DNA of 25,952 bases, from NCBI GenBank assembly GCA_964243985.1, contig CAXTHJ010000042.1:1-25952 (forward strand), read 5' to 3'. Below, piece after piece: positions 13,853 to 22,268 of this stretch. A program made the translations under genes and the position numbers. The number at the start of each line of letters is the position of its first letter. Within the stretch, counting starts at the first letter, position 1. The notes below the pieces were generated by a model that did not search any database, was not told where the DNA came from, and saw nothing but the letters and a program-made list of their open reading frames with translations. Source of the stretch: CAIOYC01 sp964243985 (lineage in GTDB: Bacteria; Pseudomonadota; Alphaproteobacteria; Caulobacterales; Caulobacteraceae).

Positions 13853-15649
13853 ATGTCCGAAGATCAGGGAATATTCGTCCCCGCGTACCGCGATGAAGAG
13901 AGCCGGCACGGTGTATTCAGCCGCTTTGAACCGGGCACGCGAACACTCCCCGCAGGCTTTCAGGTGAAGCAAGGCTTTACGCCGCTACCGGTTGATATCG
14001 TCATGGACAAGGACGTCGCCGTCACTCTGCGCGACGGGGTGACGATCTATGTGGACGTCCTGCGTCCCGCCGGGACCGAGAAGGTCCCCGTGATCGTCGC
14101 CTGGAGCCCATACGGCAAAAGTCGGGGCAACGCCCCGGAGTACCTGGAGCTGTTCAAGTTGCTGGGCATGGACATCAGCACCACGTCCGGGCTGATGAAA
14201 TTCGAGGGCCCCGACCCGGCCTTCTGGTGCGCCCACGGCTACGCCGTCTGCAACCCCGATCCGCGCGGCGCCTACCATTCCGAGGGCAACATACGGGTGT
14301 GGTGCCGGCAGGAGGGGCAGGATTACCACGATCTGATCGAATGGCTTGGCGTTCAGGACTGGTGCAACGGCAAGGTCGGCACTACCGGGAACTCCTATCT
14401 GGCGATCTCGCAATGGTTCGTCGCCGCGGAGCAGCCGCCGCATCTGGCGGCCATCGCCCCGTGGGAGGGGATGAGCGACATCTATCGAGACCTGGTGAAG
14501 CGCGGCGGCATCCCAGACTTCCCCTTTCCGAAGAGGCTCGGAACCGCTTTTGTCGGCAAGAATCTCCGTGAAGACCTGGTGCTTGAGGGCGAAAGCCATC
14601 CGCTGATTGACGACCTGTGGAAATCGAAAATCCCGGCGTTCGAGAACATCACCGTGCCGGCCTATGTGGTGGCGAGCTACTCGAACTCGATCCACACGCC
14701 GGGGACGTTCCGCGGCTGGCGCAACATGGCGTCCACCGAGAAGTGGCTGCGAATCCACAACACCATGGAATGGCCGGACTATTACGAAGAGATCAACCTT
14801 CAGGACCTGCGCCGGTTCTTCGATCACTATCTGAAGGGGATCGACAACGGCTGGAAGGAAACGCCGCGCGTGCGCTATGCGGTGCTCGACCTGGAGGGCG
14901 ACGACCGCATCAACCAGCCGGCCCGGGAATTTCCGCCCAAGGACTTCAGCGAGACCCGATACTACCTGGACGCCGCATCCCAGACGCTGAGCGCCAAGGC
15001 GCCTGCGGCCGCCGCCAAAGCGGTCTATGACGGGCGATCAGAGCAGGCGAACGTATCGTTCACTGTGCGGGTCGATGCGCCGACGGATTTCGTCGGCTAT
15101 CCCAAGGTGCGCCTGTGGGTCGAGGCGGACGGCTCGGACGACATGGACCTGTTCGTCTTCCTCCAGAAACTTGACGTCCGCGGCGAGCCGCTCGAACAAT
15201 TCAATATCGCCAATCATGGACCGCAGATGCAGGCGATAACCAGCAATGGCGCGGCGATCCTGAAGTACAAGGGCTCCAACGGCCGCCTGCGCGTATCAAT
15301 GCGCCACCTGGACGAGGCGGCCTCAACCGATTCCATACCCGTCCACAGCTTCGACCGCATCGAGAAGCTGGCGCTGGGTGAGATCGCCTGCGTGGAGATC
15401 GATATGTTTCCGCTTGGGCTGGCGCTTCACCCTGGCGAGCAGCTTCGGCTCATCGTCAGCGGATACAATATCATTGGCGGCGCCATGCCGGGAACGGCGA
15501 ACGTCCCCGCTGACAATCATGGCCGTCATATCATCCACACCGGCGGTCAATACGCCTCCTACCTGCAGCTTCCCCAGAAGGTCGCCGTCGCATCGGGTCC
15601 GGCGAAGACCGCCGCCAAGGGCTGGTTCCGGTTCTTCGGGCGGCGATAG
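13853..15649 (+). CDS. CocE/NonD-type alpha/beta-hydrolase (X-Pro dipeptidyl-peptidase S15-like)
   Basis: The 598-residue protein has the CocE/NonD layout: an alpha/beta-hydrolase domain (about 45-330) and a C-terminal jelly-roll domain (about 375-590). Nucleophile S181 sits in 'GTTGNSYLAISQW', after 'DPRGAYHSEG' (136-145). The His of the triad is probably H302 ('LRIHNTMEWPDYY'). The expected acid position, usually Asp in a 'W-x-D' segment, reads 'ASYSNSIHTPG', giving N278. Members hydrolyse esters or amides such as cocaine. The ATG at 13853 has GAAGGA 6 bases upstream, and there is no signal peptide. It may release the aromatic acid from an ester that feeds the pathway; that is inference. 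Its stop codon is one base from that of glnD on the other strand. Confidence 0.87.
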   Translation: MSEDQGIFVPAYRDEESRHGVFSRFEPGTRTLPAGFQVKQGFTPLPVDIVMDKDVAVTLRDGVTIYVDVLRPAGTEKVPVIVAWSPYGKSRGNAPEYLELFKLLGMDISTTSGLMKFEGPDPAFWCAHGYAVCNPDPRGAYHSEGNIRVWCRQEGQDYHDLIEWLGVQDWCNGKVGTTGNSYLAISQWFVAAEQPPHLAAIAPWEGMSDIYRDLVKRGGIPDFPFPKRLGTAFVGKNLREDLVLEGESHPLIDDLWKSKIPAFENITVPAYVVASYSNSIHTPGTFRGWRNMASTEKWLRIHNTMEWPDYYEEINLQDLRRFFDHYLKGIDNGWKETPRVRYAVLDLEGDDRINQPAREFPPKDFSETRYYLDAASQTLSAKAPAAAAKAVYDGRSEQANVSFTVRVDAPTDFVGYPKVRLWVEADGSDDMDLFVFLQKLDVRGEPLEQFNIANHGPQMQAITSNGAAILKYKGSNGRLRVSMRHLDEAASTDSIPVHSFDRIEKLALGEIACVEIDMFPLGLALHPGEQLRLIVSGYNIIGGAMPGTANVPADNHGRHIIHTGGQYASYLQLPQKVAVASGPAKTAAKGWFRFFGRR

Positions 15650-15650
15650 G

Positions 15651-18488
15651 TCACCGTGCAGCGCTGGCGCGGGCGCGTTCCAGGCGGCGTTTGGGCTTTG
15701 AGCCGTCCTCGGCCTGCAGCACGGCGGTGAGGGCGGCCTTCAGCGCGGCGATGCGCTTGGGATCGGTGAGCTTGGCGGCCCCCTCGTCGCATACATAGAA
15801 GGCGTCCACCGCCCGCTCGCCGTAACCGTCCACGTGGGCGGAAAGGAGCTGGAGCCGGGCGTCCGCCAAGGTGCGGGCTAGAGCTTCCAGCAGGCCCGGT
15901 CGGTCGCGGCCCGAGACCTCCATCACCGTGGCGGAGGCGGAGGCGTCGTTGTCCACGGAGACCGTGGCGGGGATGGAAAAGGCGGCGGTACGGCCGGTGT
16001 CGAAGGTGCGGCTCGGCTGGAACACCGGGCCGCCCCCCCGGGCCGAACCCTCCAATCCCCCGGCGAGCTTCAGCAGAACCAGGGCGTTGTCTGCGCCGAA
16101 CGGGCCGCCGTCCCGGTCCTGCACGTGAAAGACGTCCAGCGCCTGCCCCGCGCGGGAGGTGTAGACCCGCGCCCCGACCACATTGGCGCCCACCCCCGCA
16201 AGACATCCGGCCAGGTCGGCGAACAGTCCGCGCCGGTCGGCGGCGGCCACGGTGACTTCGGTGACGTTGCGGGCGCCCGCGACCTCGGCGAAGGCGGCCG
16301 ATCCCCCGTCGGCGGCGGCGCGGCGGATCAGGCCATAATGGGCCTTCTGCTCCGCGAGGGAGAAGTTGGTGAAGTAGGCGTCCTCCATGGTCTCGGCCCA
16401 GGCGGCGAGCGCGGGGTGGGGGTCGTCGTCGCAGAGGCGTTTTCGCGCGGCCGTGGCCTGATCGTGCTGCACGGCGACGGCGTCGTGGGTCAAGGGGTCG
16501 GCGCGGCCGCCCCGGAACAGGGCTTCCGTGGCCCCATAAAGATCACGCAGCAGCTCGCCCTTCCAGCCGTTCCACACCCCCGGTCCCACGGCGCGGATGT
16601 CGGCCACGGTGAGGACTAGCAGCATGCGCAGGCGCTCGGGCGTCTGCACCATGCGGGCGAAGGCGGCGATGGTGGCGGGGTCGGATATGTCGCGCTTCTG
16701 GGCGTAGTCGCTCATCAGGAGGTGATGCTCCACCACCCAGGCCACCAGATCGACCCGTTCGGGCGCGAGGCCGAGGCGTTCGGTGGCGGACCGGGCGGCG
16801 CGGGCGCCGGCCAATTCCTGCCCGCCCGCGCCGCCCTTGCCGGTGTCGTGCAGCAGCATGGCCAGGAACAGGGCCTCTGGGTCTGAGATCAGGGGCATGA
16901 CCTGGACGGAGAGGGGATGCTCCTCGGCGAAATCGCCCGCCGTGATGGCGGCGATCACGCCGACCGCGCGGAGCGTATGCTCGTCCACCGTATAGGAGTG
17001 GTACATGTTGAACTGCATCTGCGCCACGATGTGGCCGAACTCCGGCAGATAGCGGCCCAGCACCCCCGCCTCGTTCATCAGGGTCAGGGTCCAATAGGTG
17101 CGCTTGCCCCGCGCCAGGATGTCGAGAAACGCCTGCGCCGCCTCAGGGTCGCGGCGCATCTTTGGGGTGATGAGGCGCAGGGTGCGGGTGACGGCGGCGA
17201 GGGCGTCCGGATGCACGTCCAGGTTCTTGCGGTCGGCCAGACGGAACAGGCGCAGGAGATTGATCGGGTCCTGCTCGAACACCGCCTCGCTTTCCACGGT
17301 AAGGCGGCCGCTTTCGATGTGGAACCCGTGCGCCAGCGTCTTGCGCGCGCCTTGTTTGGCGCCGGGCAGGAAGCGGGAGAGGCCCTTCGGCGTCTTCTTG
17401 GCGTGCTCGGCCTCCAGCTTGGCGCAGAAGATGCGGGTCAGGGCGCCGACCTCCCGCGCGATCAGGAAATAGCGGCGCATGAACCGCTCCACCGCCGGGG
17501 AGGCCTCGCCGTGCTGATGCTTGCGGTCGGCGTAGCCCATGCGGCGGGCGATCTCCGGCTGGAGGTCGAAGGAGAGCCGCTCTTCCGCCCGTCCGGCGGC
17601 GAAGTGCAGGTGCGCGCGCACGGCCCAAAGGAAGTCGAAGGCGCGGACGAAGGCTTTCACTTCCCGCCCGGTGAACTCCTCCAGCCGCACGATCTCGGTC
17701 GGGGCGTCGGAGGGGTGCAGGTACTGGGCGATCCAGAACAAGGTGTTGAGATCGCGCAGGCCGCCCTTGCCCTCCTTCACATTGGGCTCGACCATATAGC
17801 GGCTGGAGCCGGCCTTGGCGTGGCGCTCGTCCCGCTCCTTCAGCTTGGCGGCGACGAACTCGGACGCGCCGTGGGCTTGGATCTCCTTGCGGAAGCGGCG
17901 CTTCAGATCAGCGGCCAGGACGGCGTCTCCGGCGATCAGCCGCTCTTCCAGAAGCGCAGTCCGGATGGTGAAATCCGCTCGCGAAAGCTTGATGCACTCG
18001 TCCACGGTGCGGGAGGCGTGCCCCACTTTGAAACCCAGGTCCCACAGGGCGTAGAGCATGAACTCGATCACGCTCTCGGCGTGGGGCGTCTGCTTGTAGG
18101 GGCGCAGGAACAGCAGATCGACATCGGAAAAGGGCGCCAGGGCGCCGCGCCCGTAACCACCCACGGCCAGGAGGGCCAGCCGCTCGCCCTCGGTGGGATT
18201 GCTGGCGCGGAAGACGTGAACGGTGGTGAAGTCGTAGAGGGCGCAGATCACTTCGTCCGCCACCTTGGCCAGGAGGCGGCAAGTCTCCACCCCGCCGCCG
18301 CCATTCTCCAGCCGCTCCTTGGCGATCATGCGGCCCCGGAACAGCGCCTGCTTCAGGATATCGAGGGCGCGGCGGCGCTGTTCGGCCTCGTCCCCGATCG
18401 CGTCGAGGGCTGCGGCCGAGAGCTGGGCTCGAAGGCGCACGCCATCGACGACGTGTTCGATAGGGGTGGGACGCAGGCGAGAGGGCAT
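15651..18488 (-). CDS. glnD: Bifunctional PII uridylyltransferase/uridylyl-removing enzyme
   Basis: The 945-residue protein matches GlnD from end to end. The nucleotidyltransferase motif is 'GGYGRGALAPFSDVDLLFL' (110-128), with metal-binding D122 and D124. A PII-uridylyltransferase helical domain follows, then an HD domain with 'YTVDEHTLRAVG' and 'LLHDTGKG', and two C-terminal ACT domains (about 735-790 and 855-915, 'SGRDRPGLLEALARTL'). It uridylylates PII (GlnB/GlnK) under nitrogen limitation and deuridylylates it when glutamine binds the ACT domains, so it is the cell's nitrogen sensor. ATG at 18488 is used; a GTG lies immediately before it at 18491 and neither has a strong ribosome-binding site. 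It is 101 bases downstream of the peptide transporter and may have its own promoter. Confidence 0.97.
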   Translation of the reverse strand: MPSRLRPTPIEHVVDGVRLRAQLSAAALDAIGDEAEQRRRALDILKQALFRGRMIAKERLENGGGGVETCRLLAKVADEVICALYDFTTVHVFRASNPTEGERLALLAVGGYGRGALAPFSDVDLLFLRPYKQTPHAESVIEFMLYALWDLGFKVGHASRTVDECIKLSRADFTIRTALLEERLIAGDAVLAADLKRRFRKEIQAHGASEFVAAKLKERDERHAKAGSSRYMVEPNVKEGKGGLRDLNTLFWIAQYLHPSDAPTEIVRLEEFTGREVKAFVRAFDFLWAVRAHLHFAAGRAEERLSFDLQPEIARRMGYADRKHQHGEASPAVERFMRRYFLIAREVGALTRIFCAKLEAEHAKKTPKGLSRFLPGAKQGARKTLAHGFHIESGRLTVESEAVFEQDPINLLRLFRLADRKNLDVHPDALAAVTRTLRLITPKMRRDPEAAQAFLDILARGKRTYWTLTLMNEAGVLGRYLPEFGHIVAQMQFNMYHSYTVDEHTLRAVGVIAAITAGDFAEEHPLSVQVMPLISDPEALFLAMLLHDTGKGGAGGQELAGARAARSATERLGLAPERVDLVAWVVEHHLLMSDYAQKRDISDPATIAAFARMVQTPERLRMLLVLTVADIRAVGPGVWNGWKGELLRDLYGATEALFRGGRADPLTHDAVAVQHDQATAARKRLCDDDPHPALAAWAETMEDAYFTNFSLAEQKAHYGLIRRAAADGGSAAFAEVAGARNVTEVTVAAADRRGLFADLAGCLAGVGANVVGARVYTSRAGQALDVFHVQDRDGGPFGADNALVLLKLAGGLEGSARGGGPVFQPSRTFDTGRTAAFSIPATVSVDNDASASATVMEVSGRDRPGLLEALARTLADARLQLLSAHVDGYGERAVDAFYVCDEGAAKLTDPKRIAALKAALTAVLQAEDGSKPKRRLERARASAAR

Positions 18489-18589
18489 CACCCTAGCTTA
18501 GGCCGCCGGACGAGGTTGGGAAATGCCGTCATGCAGAGCGGGCTGAGCGGATGGAGCGGTTGCGTCTATATTGAGCAGCGCCGCGTCAG

Positions 18590-19948
18590 CTATACCGCCA
18601 GCATCCGCTTTAAAGGTCGCGCCAGCACCGTCGCCAGAACGCCGCCCGTCACGGCGAAGGCCGCGTGCAGGGCCCAGAAGGCGGCGGGGGTCATCTTCTC
18701 GTAGAAGCCGCCGACCCAGCCCACCAGGGCGTTGCCCACGAACAGGGAGAGGAACACCGCCCCCATCAGGGTCGCCTTCAGCTTGACGGGCGCCGCGCGG
18801 GAGACCAGGGCCAGCAAAGGCGGCCAGTAGTAGAGGAAGGCTATCCCAAGGATGAAATCGTAGATCACCGGGAACACCAGCGGCACCCGCCCGCCCGGCA
18901 AACAGGCCAGCATGAGGAGCACGTTGGCGAACGCCGCCTTCCAGGCGCCCCAGGCGATCTTGCCCATGTCGTCCGGCTCCTTCCCCCGCGCCGCCTGCCA
19001 GCGCCAGAGGGCGAACAGGGGCGGCACGCAGATCACGCTGGCGAAGGGATCGATGGAGCTGAACCAGGCGGTGGGCATGTGGAAGCCGAACAGATCGAGG
19101 TTCACGAACTTGTCGGCCCAAACGAGGCCGATATTGGTGTTCTGATAGTAGGAGACCGACTGGAAGACGGTAATGGCGGTGGCGACGCCCAGGGCCGCGA
19201 CCGTGCGCCATTCGGCGGCGGTGAGGGGCTTGTGCTCGATCGCGGCCCGCGCTCTTTCGCGGTCGCCCGGCAGGTGTTTGTAGCCGATGAGATAGGTGGC
19301 GAGGCCGATCAGCATCAGGACCCCCGCGAGCCCAAACCCGGCGTGCCAGCCGTAGACCTGCGCCAGAAGCCCGCAGACCAGCGGGCCGACAATGGCGCCG
19401 ACGTTGATGCCCATGGAGAAGATGGAGAAGCCTCGCGTCCGGCCCTCCCCGTCGTCTTCCGCGTAAAGTTCGCCTACCTGGGAGGAGATGTTGCCCTTGA
19501 GGAGGCCGCAGCCGACGATGAGCAGAAGAAGGGCGAGGAGGAACGACGCGTCGAACGCCATGGCGATGTGGCCGGCGCTCATCAGGATGGCGCCCAGGGC
19601 CACGGCGACGCGCCGCCCGATCCAGCGGTCGGCGATCAGGCCGCCCAGCACGGGGGTGAAGTAAACGAAGGCCGTATAGAAGCCGAGGATCTGCGACGAC
19701 AGCGCCAGCGTGCTCATGGGCCCGAACACGCTTTCCAGCGCGTGGCGGAAGGCGCCGAAGCCGGCGATCCCGCCGATGCGGCCCGGCAGGAACAGCGCCT
19801 GGCTCATGTAGAGCACCAGAAGGGCGGTCATGCCGTAGTAGGAGAAGCGCTCCCACGCCTCGGTGAAGGCCAGATAGCCCAGCGCCTTGGGCTCGCCGAA
19901 GAAGGACCGGTCCTGCGTCGTTTTTAAGGGGAGATCGGCGGCGGCGAT
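18590..19948 (-). CDS. POT/PTR2-family proton-coupled peptide transporter; N-terminal start codon unclear
   Basis: The frame encodes a 12-helix oligopeptide:H+ symporter of the POT family: 'GGLIADRWIGRRVAVALGA', 'FSIFSMGINVGAIVGPLVCG' and many hydrophobic segments. The first ATG is at 19831, but the family's N-terminus continues in frame upstream of it: 'FFGEPKALGYLAF' and then 'EAWERFSYYG', the conserved ExxERFxYYG proton-coupling motif. Between that motif and the in-frame stop at 19970-19972 there is no ATG, GTG or TTG. The coordinates given assume an ATC start at 19948, directly after the ihfB stop, with GGGGA about 9 bases before it. A sequencing error near the A5 tract (19921-19925) or a lost start codon are alternatives. 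It lies just downstream of ihfB, and may be cotranscribed with it. Confidence 0.85.
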   Translation of the reverse strand: MAAADLPLKTTQDRSFFGEPKALGYLAFTEAWERFSYYGMTALLVLYMSQALFLPGRIGGIAGFGAFRHALESVFGPMSTLALSSQILGFYTAFVYFTPVLGGLIADRWIGRRVAVALGAILMSAGHIAMAFDASFLLALLLLIVGCGLLKGNISSQVGELYAEDDGEGRTRGFSIFSMGINVGAIVGPLVCGLLAQVYGWHAGFGLAGVLMLIGLATYLIGYKHLPGDRERARAAIEHKPLTAAEWRTVAALGVATAITVFQSVSYYQNTNIGLVWADKFVNLDLFGFHMPTAWFSSIDPFASVICVPPLFALWRWQAARGKEPDDMGKIAWGAWKAAFANVLLMLACLPGGRVPLVFPVIYDFILGIAFLYYWPPLLALVSRAAPVKLKATLMGAVFLSLFVGNALVGWVGGFYEKMTPAAFWALHAAFAVTGGVLATVLARPLKRMLAV

Positions 19949-19949
19949 C

Positions 19950-20240
19950 TTACGCGTCCCCGGAAGCGTTCAACCGCTCCCGCAGCTCCTTGCCGCTCTT
20001 GAAGAAGGGCACCGCCTTGGCCTGCACCTCCACGGATTCGCCGGTGCGGGGGTTTCGCCCCGCCCGCGCGGGACGGGCGCGGACCGAGAAAGCGCCGAAG
20101 CCGCGAAGCTCCACCCGGCCCCCGTCCACCAGCGCGGCGGTCATGCGGTCGAAGATCACGCTCACCACCCGCTCCACATCCTTTTGCGTCAGGTGTGGGT
20201 TTTCGCTGGCGAGTTTGGCGATCAGTTCGGATTTGATCAT
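19950..20240 (-). CDS. ihfB: Integration host factor subunit beta
   Basis: The 96-residue protein is a DNABII-family histone-like protein. Its start 'MIKSELIAKLASENPHLTQKD' and its beta-arm 'GRNPRTGE' (61-68, with DNA-intercalating P64) identify the IHF beta subunit rather than HU. It pairs with IhfA to bend DNA sharply at specific sites for replication, recombination and sigma-54 transcription. A GGGGG run ends 6 bases before the ATG. The position downstream of rpsA and cmk is the conserved proteobacterial order. A terminator at 20353-20386 separates it from rpsA, so ihfB must have its own promoter in 20241-20352; I could not fix one with confidence. Confidence 0.97.
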   Translation of the reverse strand: MIKSELIAKLASENPHLTQKDVERVVSVIFDRMTAALVDGGRVELRGFGAFSVRARPARAGRNPRTGESVEVQAKAVPFFKSGKELRERLNASGDA

Positions 20241-20352
20241 GAAGGCCCCCGCCGTCGTTACGCCTTTTTGCGGGCGCCGAGACTTAGCCTATGGCGGGAG
20301 ATGCCGGGCGGATCAAGGGCTTATGCGCGGGCAAGCCCCTCTTTTCAGACAC

Positions 20353-20386
20353 AAAAAACCCCGCGCAGAAAAAGCCGCGCGGGGTT
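20353..20386 (-). terminator. Rho-independent terminator of rpsA
   Basis: The arms 20357-20366 (AACCCCGCGC) and 20377-20386 (GCGCGGGGTT) are perfectly complementary over 10 bases around a 10-base loop. On the reverse strand the stem is followed by a run of six T residues (20353-20358). It begins 19 bases after the rpsA stop codon, the right orientation and distance for terminating rpsA transcription. Confidence 0.92.
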
Positions 20387-20405
20387 CTGTTTGTGGGAGA
20401 GCCGA

Positions 20406-22112
20406 CTAGTCCTTGGTGGAGGCCTTTTCACGGAGCGCCGCGCCCAGGATGTCGCCGAGGGACGCGCCCGAGTCGGAGGAGCCGAACTTCTCGACCGCTT
20501 CCTTGTCTTCGGCCATCTGCAGCGCCTTCACCGAGAGGGACACCCGGCGGGTGGCCTTGTCGATGTTGGTGATCTGCGCGTCTAGGCGGTCGCCCACCGC
20601 GTGACGCTCGGGGTTCTGCTCCGAACGATCGCGGGAAAGGTCGGACTTGCGGATAAAGGCGCTCATCGGCGCTTCGTCTTCGCCGAACTTCACTTCCAGG
20701 CCGCCGGAGTTGACCTCGGTGACGGTGACGGTGACGGTCTGGCCCTTGCGGAAGCTGTCGCCTTCCATCGGGTCGCCCGAGAGCTGCTTGATGCCGAGGG
20801 AGATGCGTTCCTTTTCCGCATCAACGTCCAGCACCTTGGCCTTGACCATGTCGCCCTTGTTGTACTTGGCCATGGCTTCTTCGCCCGGCACGGCCCAGTC
20901 GATGTCCGACAGGTGCACCATGCCGTCGATGTCGTCGTCTAGGCCAATGAACAGGCCGAACTCGGTGGAGTTCTTCACTTCGCCTTCCACCGTCGAGCCA
21001 ATCGGATGCACCTTCAGGAAGGCGTCCCATGGATTGTCCTGCGCCTGCTTCAGGCCCAGCGACACGCGGCGCTTGGAGCTGTCCACGTCCAGCACCACCA
21101 CGTCCACTTCCTGGGAGGTGGAGACGATCTTGCCCGGGTGGACGTTCTTCTTGGTCCAGGACATTTCGGAGACGTGCACGAGACCTTCAACGCCGGCTTC
21201 CAGCTCCACGAAGGCGCCGTAGTCGGTGATGTTGGTGATGCGGCCGGTGAAGCGGGCGCCCGGCGGGTACTTGGCTTCCACGCCGTCCCAAGGATCGGTC
21301 TGCAGCTGCTTCATGCCCAGCGAGATCCGCTGCGTGTCCGGGTTGATCTTGACGATCTGCACCTTCACCGTGTCGCCGACCGCCAGCACCTGCGACGGAT
21401 GCGAGACGCGCTTCCAGCTCATGTCGGTGACGTGCAGGAGGCCGTCGATGCCGCCGAGGTCCACGAACGCGCCATAGTCGGTGATGTTCTTGACCACGCC
21501 TTCGCGCACTTCGCCTTCCTGCAGCTGGCCGACCAGTTCGGTGCGCTGTTCGGCGCGGGCTTCCTCCAGAATGGCCCGGCGGGAGACCACGATGTTGCCG
21601 CGCGGGCGGTCCATCTTCAGGATGGCGAAGGGCTGCTCCTTGCCCATCAAGGGGCCAACGTCGCGCACAGGGCGGATGTCCACCTGCGAACCGGGCAGGA
21701 AGGCCGACGCGCCGCCGAGGTCGACGGTGAAACCGCCCTTGACCCGGCCGACGATGGCCCCGTTGACGGGCTCGCCCTTGGCGAACACGACTTCCAGGCG
21801 GGTCCAGGCTTCTTCGCGCTTGGCTTTCTCACGGCTGATGACCGCTTCACCGAGGGCGTTCTCGACGCGCTCCAGGTAGACTTCAACCGTGTCGCCGACG
21901 CCGGGGAGCGGCTTATCAGGCGCAGCAAATTCCTTCAGCAGGATACGGCCTTCGGTCTTCAGGCCCACATCGACGATGGCGAAATCCTTTTCGATCCCCA
22001 CGATCAGGCCCTTGATCACCTGGCCTTCCATGAAGTCGCGGCCGCCCATGCTCTCGTCGAGCAGGGAGGCGAAATCGTCGCGGGTCGGGTTGAAGCTCAT
22101 ATCGTCGGCCAT
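20406..22112 (-). CDS. rpsA: 30S ribosomal protein S1
   Basis: The 568-residue protein has six S1 (OB-fold) RNA-binding repeats at about 28-95, 113-179, 199-268, 285-355, 372-442 and 459-530. Repeats 3 and 4 carry the conserved 'NITDYGAFV' phrase. It ends in a short tail, 'SGASLGDILGAALREK', common in alphaproteobacterial S1. S1 binds mRNA upstream of start codons and unwinds structured leaders on the 30S subunit. The ATG at 22112 has CTGGAG with 6 bases spacing. It follows cmk in the same direction after 156 bases. That gap contains a 13-base palindrome (GCCCTT-A-AAGGGC, 22196-22208) but no clear terminator, so cotranscription with cmk is possible. A strong terminator follows the gene. Confidence 0.98.
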   Translation of the reverse strand: MADDMSFNPTRDDFASLLDESMGGRDFMEGQVIKGLIVGIEKDFAIVDVGLKTEGRILLKEFAAPDKPLPGVGDTVEVYLERVENALGEAVISREKAKREEAWTRLEVVFAKGEPVNGAIVGRVKGGFTVDLGGASAFLPGSQVDIRPVRDVGPLMGKEQPFAILKMDRPRGNIVVSRRAILEEARAEQRTELVGQLQEGEVREGVVKNITDYGAFVDLGGIDGLLHVTDMSWKRVSHPSQVLAVGDTVKVQIVKINPDTQRISLGMKQLQTDPWDGVEAKYPPGARFTGRITNITDYGAFVELEAGVEGLVHVSEMSWTKKNVHPGKIVSTSQEVDVVVLDVDSSKRRVSLGLKQAQDNPWDAFLKVHPIGSTVEGEVKNSTEFGLFIGLDDDIDGMVHLSDIDWAVPGEEAMAKYNKGDMVKAKVLDVDAEKERISLGIKQLSGDPMEGDSFRKGQTVTVTVTEVNSGGLEVKFGEDEAPMSAFIRKSDLSRDRSEQNPERHAVGDRLDAQITNIDKATRRVSLSVKALQMAEDKEAVEKFGSSDSGASLGDILGAALREKASTKD

Positions 22113-22268
22113 GGAATCTCCAGAAGGGGTGGCGGTCGCGCAGACGCGCCGGAGTTGAAAGGAATGTACGGGTGGAAACGCAGACGTGTCTCGTAGCCCT
22201 TAAAGGGCGCGAGGGGCGGCGTGCGCGGACATGGGGAACACGGGATCGTCCAGAGCGGCGGGTTTGGA

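Noticed and set aside
16917..18704. 595-residue open frame on the + strand
   Set aside because: It lies opposite glnD and runs past its start; its composition reflects complemented high-GC codons, with no recognisable domain.
18498..19856. 452-residue reverse-strand frame longer than the first-ATG transporter frame
   Set aside because: It is an out-of-frame shadow of the peptide transporter, rich in Arg/Pro/Gly and without membrane segments.
18665..19927. 420-residue + strand frame opposite the transporter
   Set aside because: Charged low-complexity product, antisense to a clear POT-family protein.
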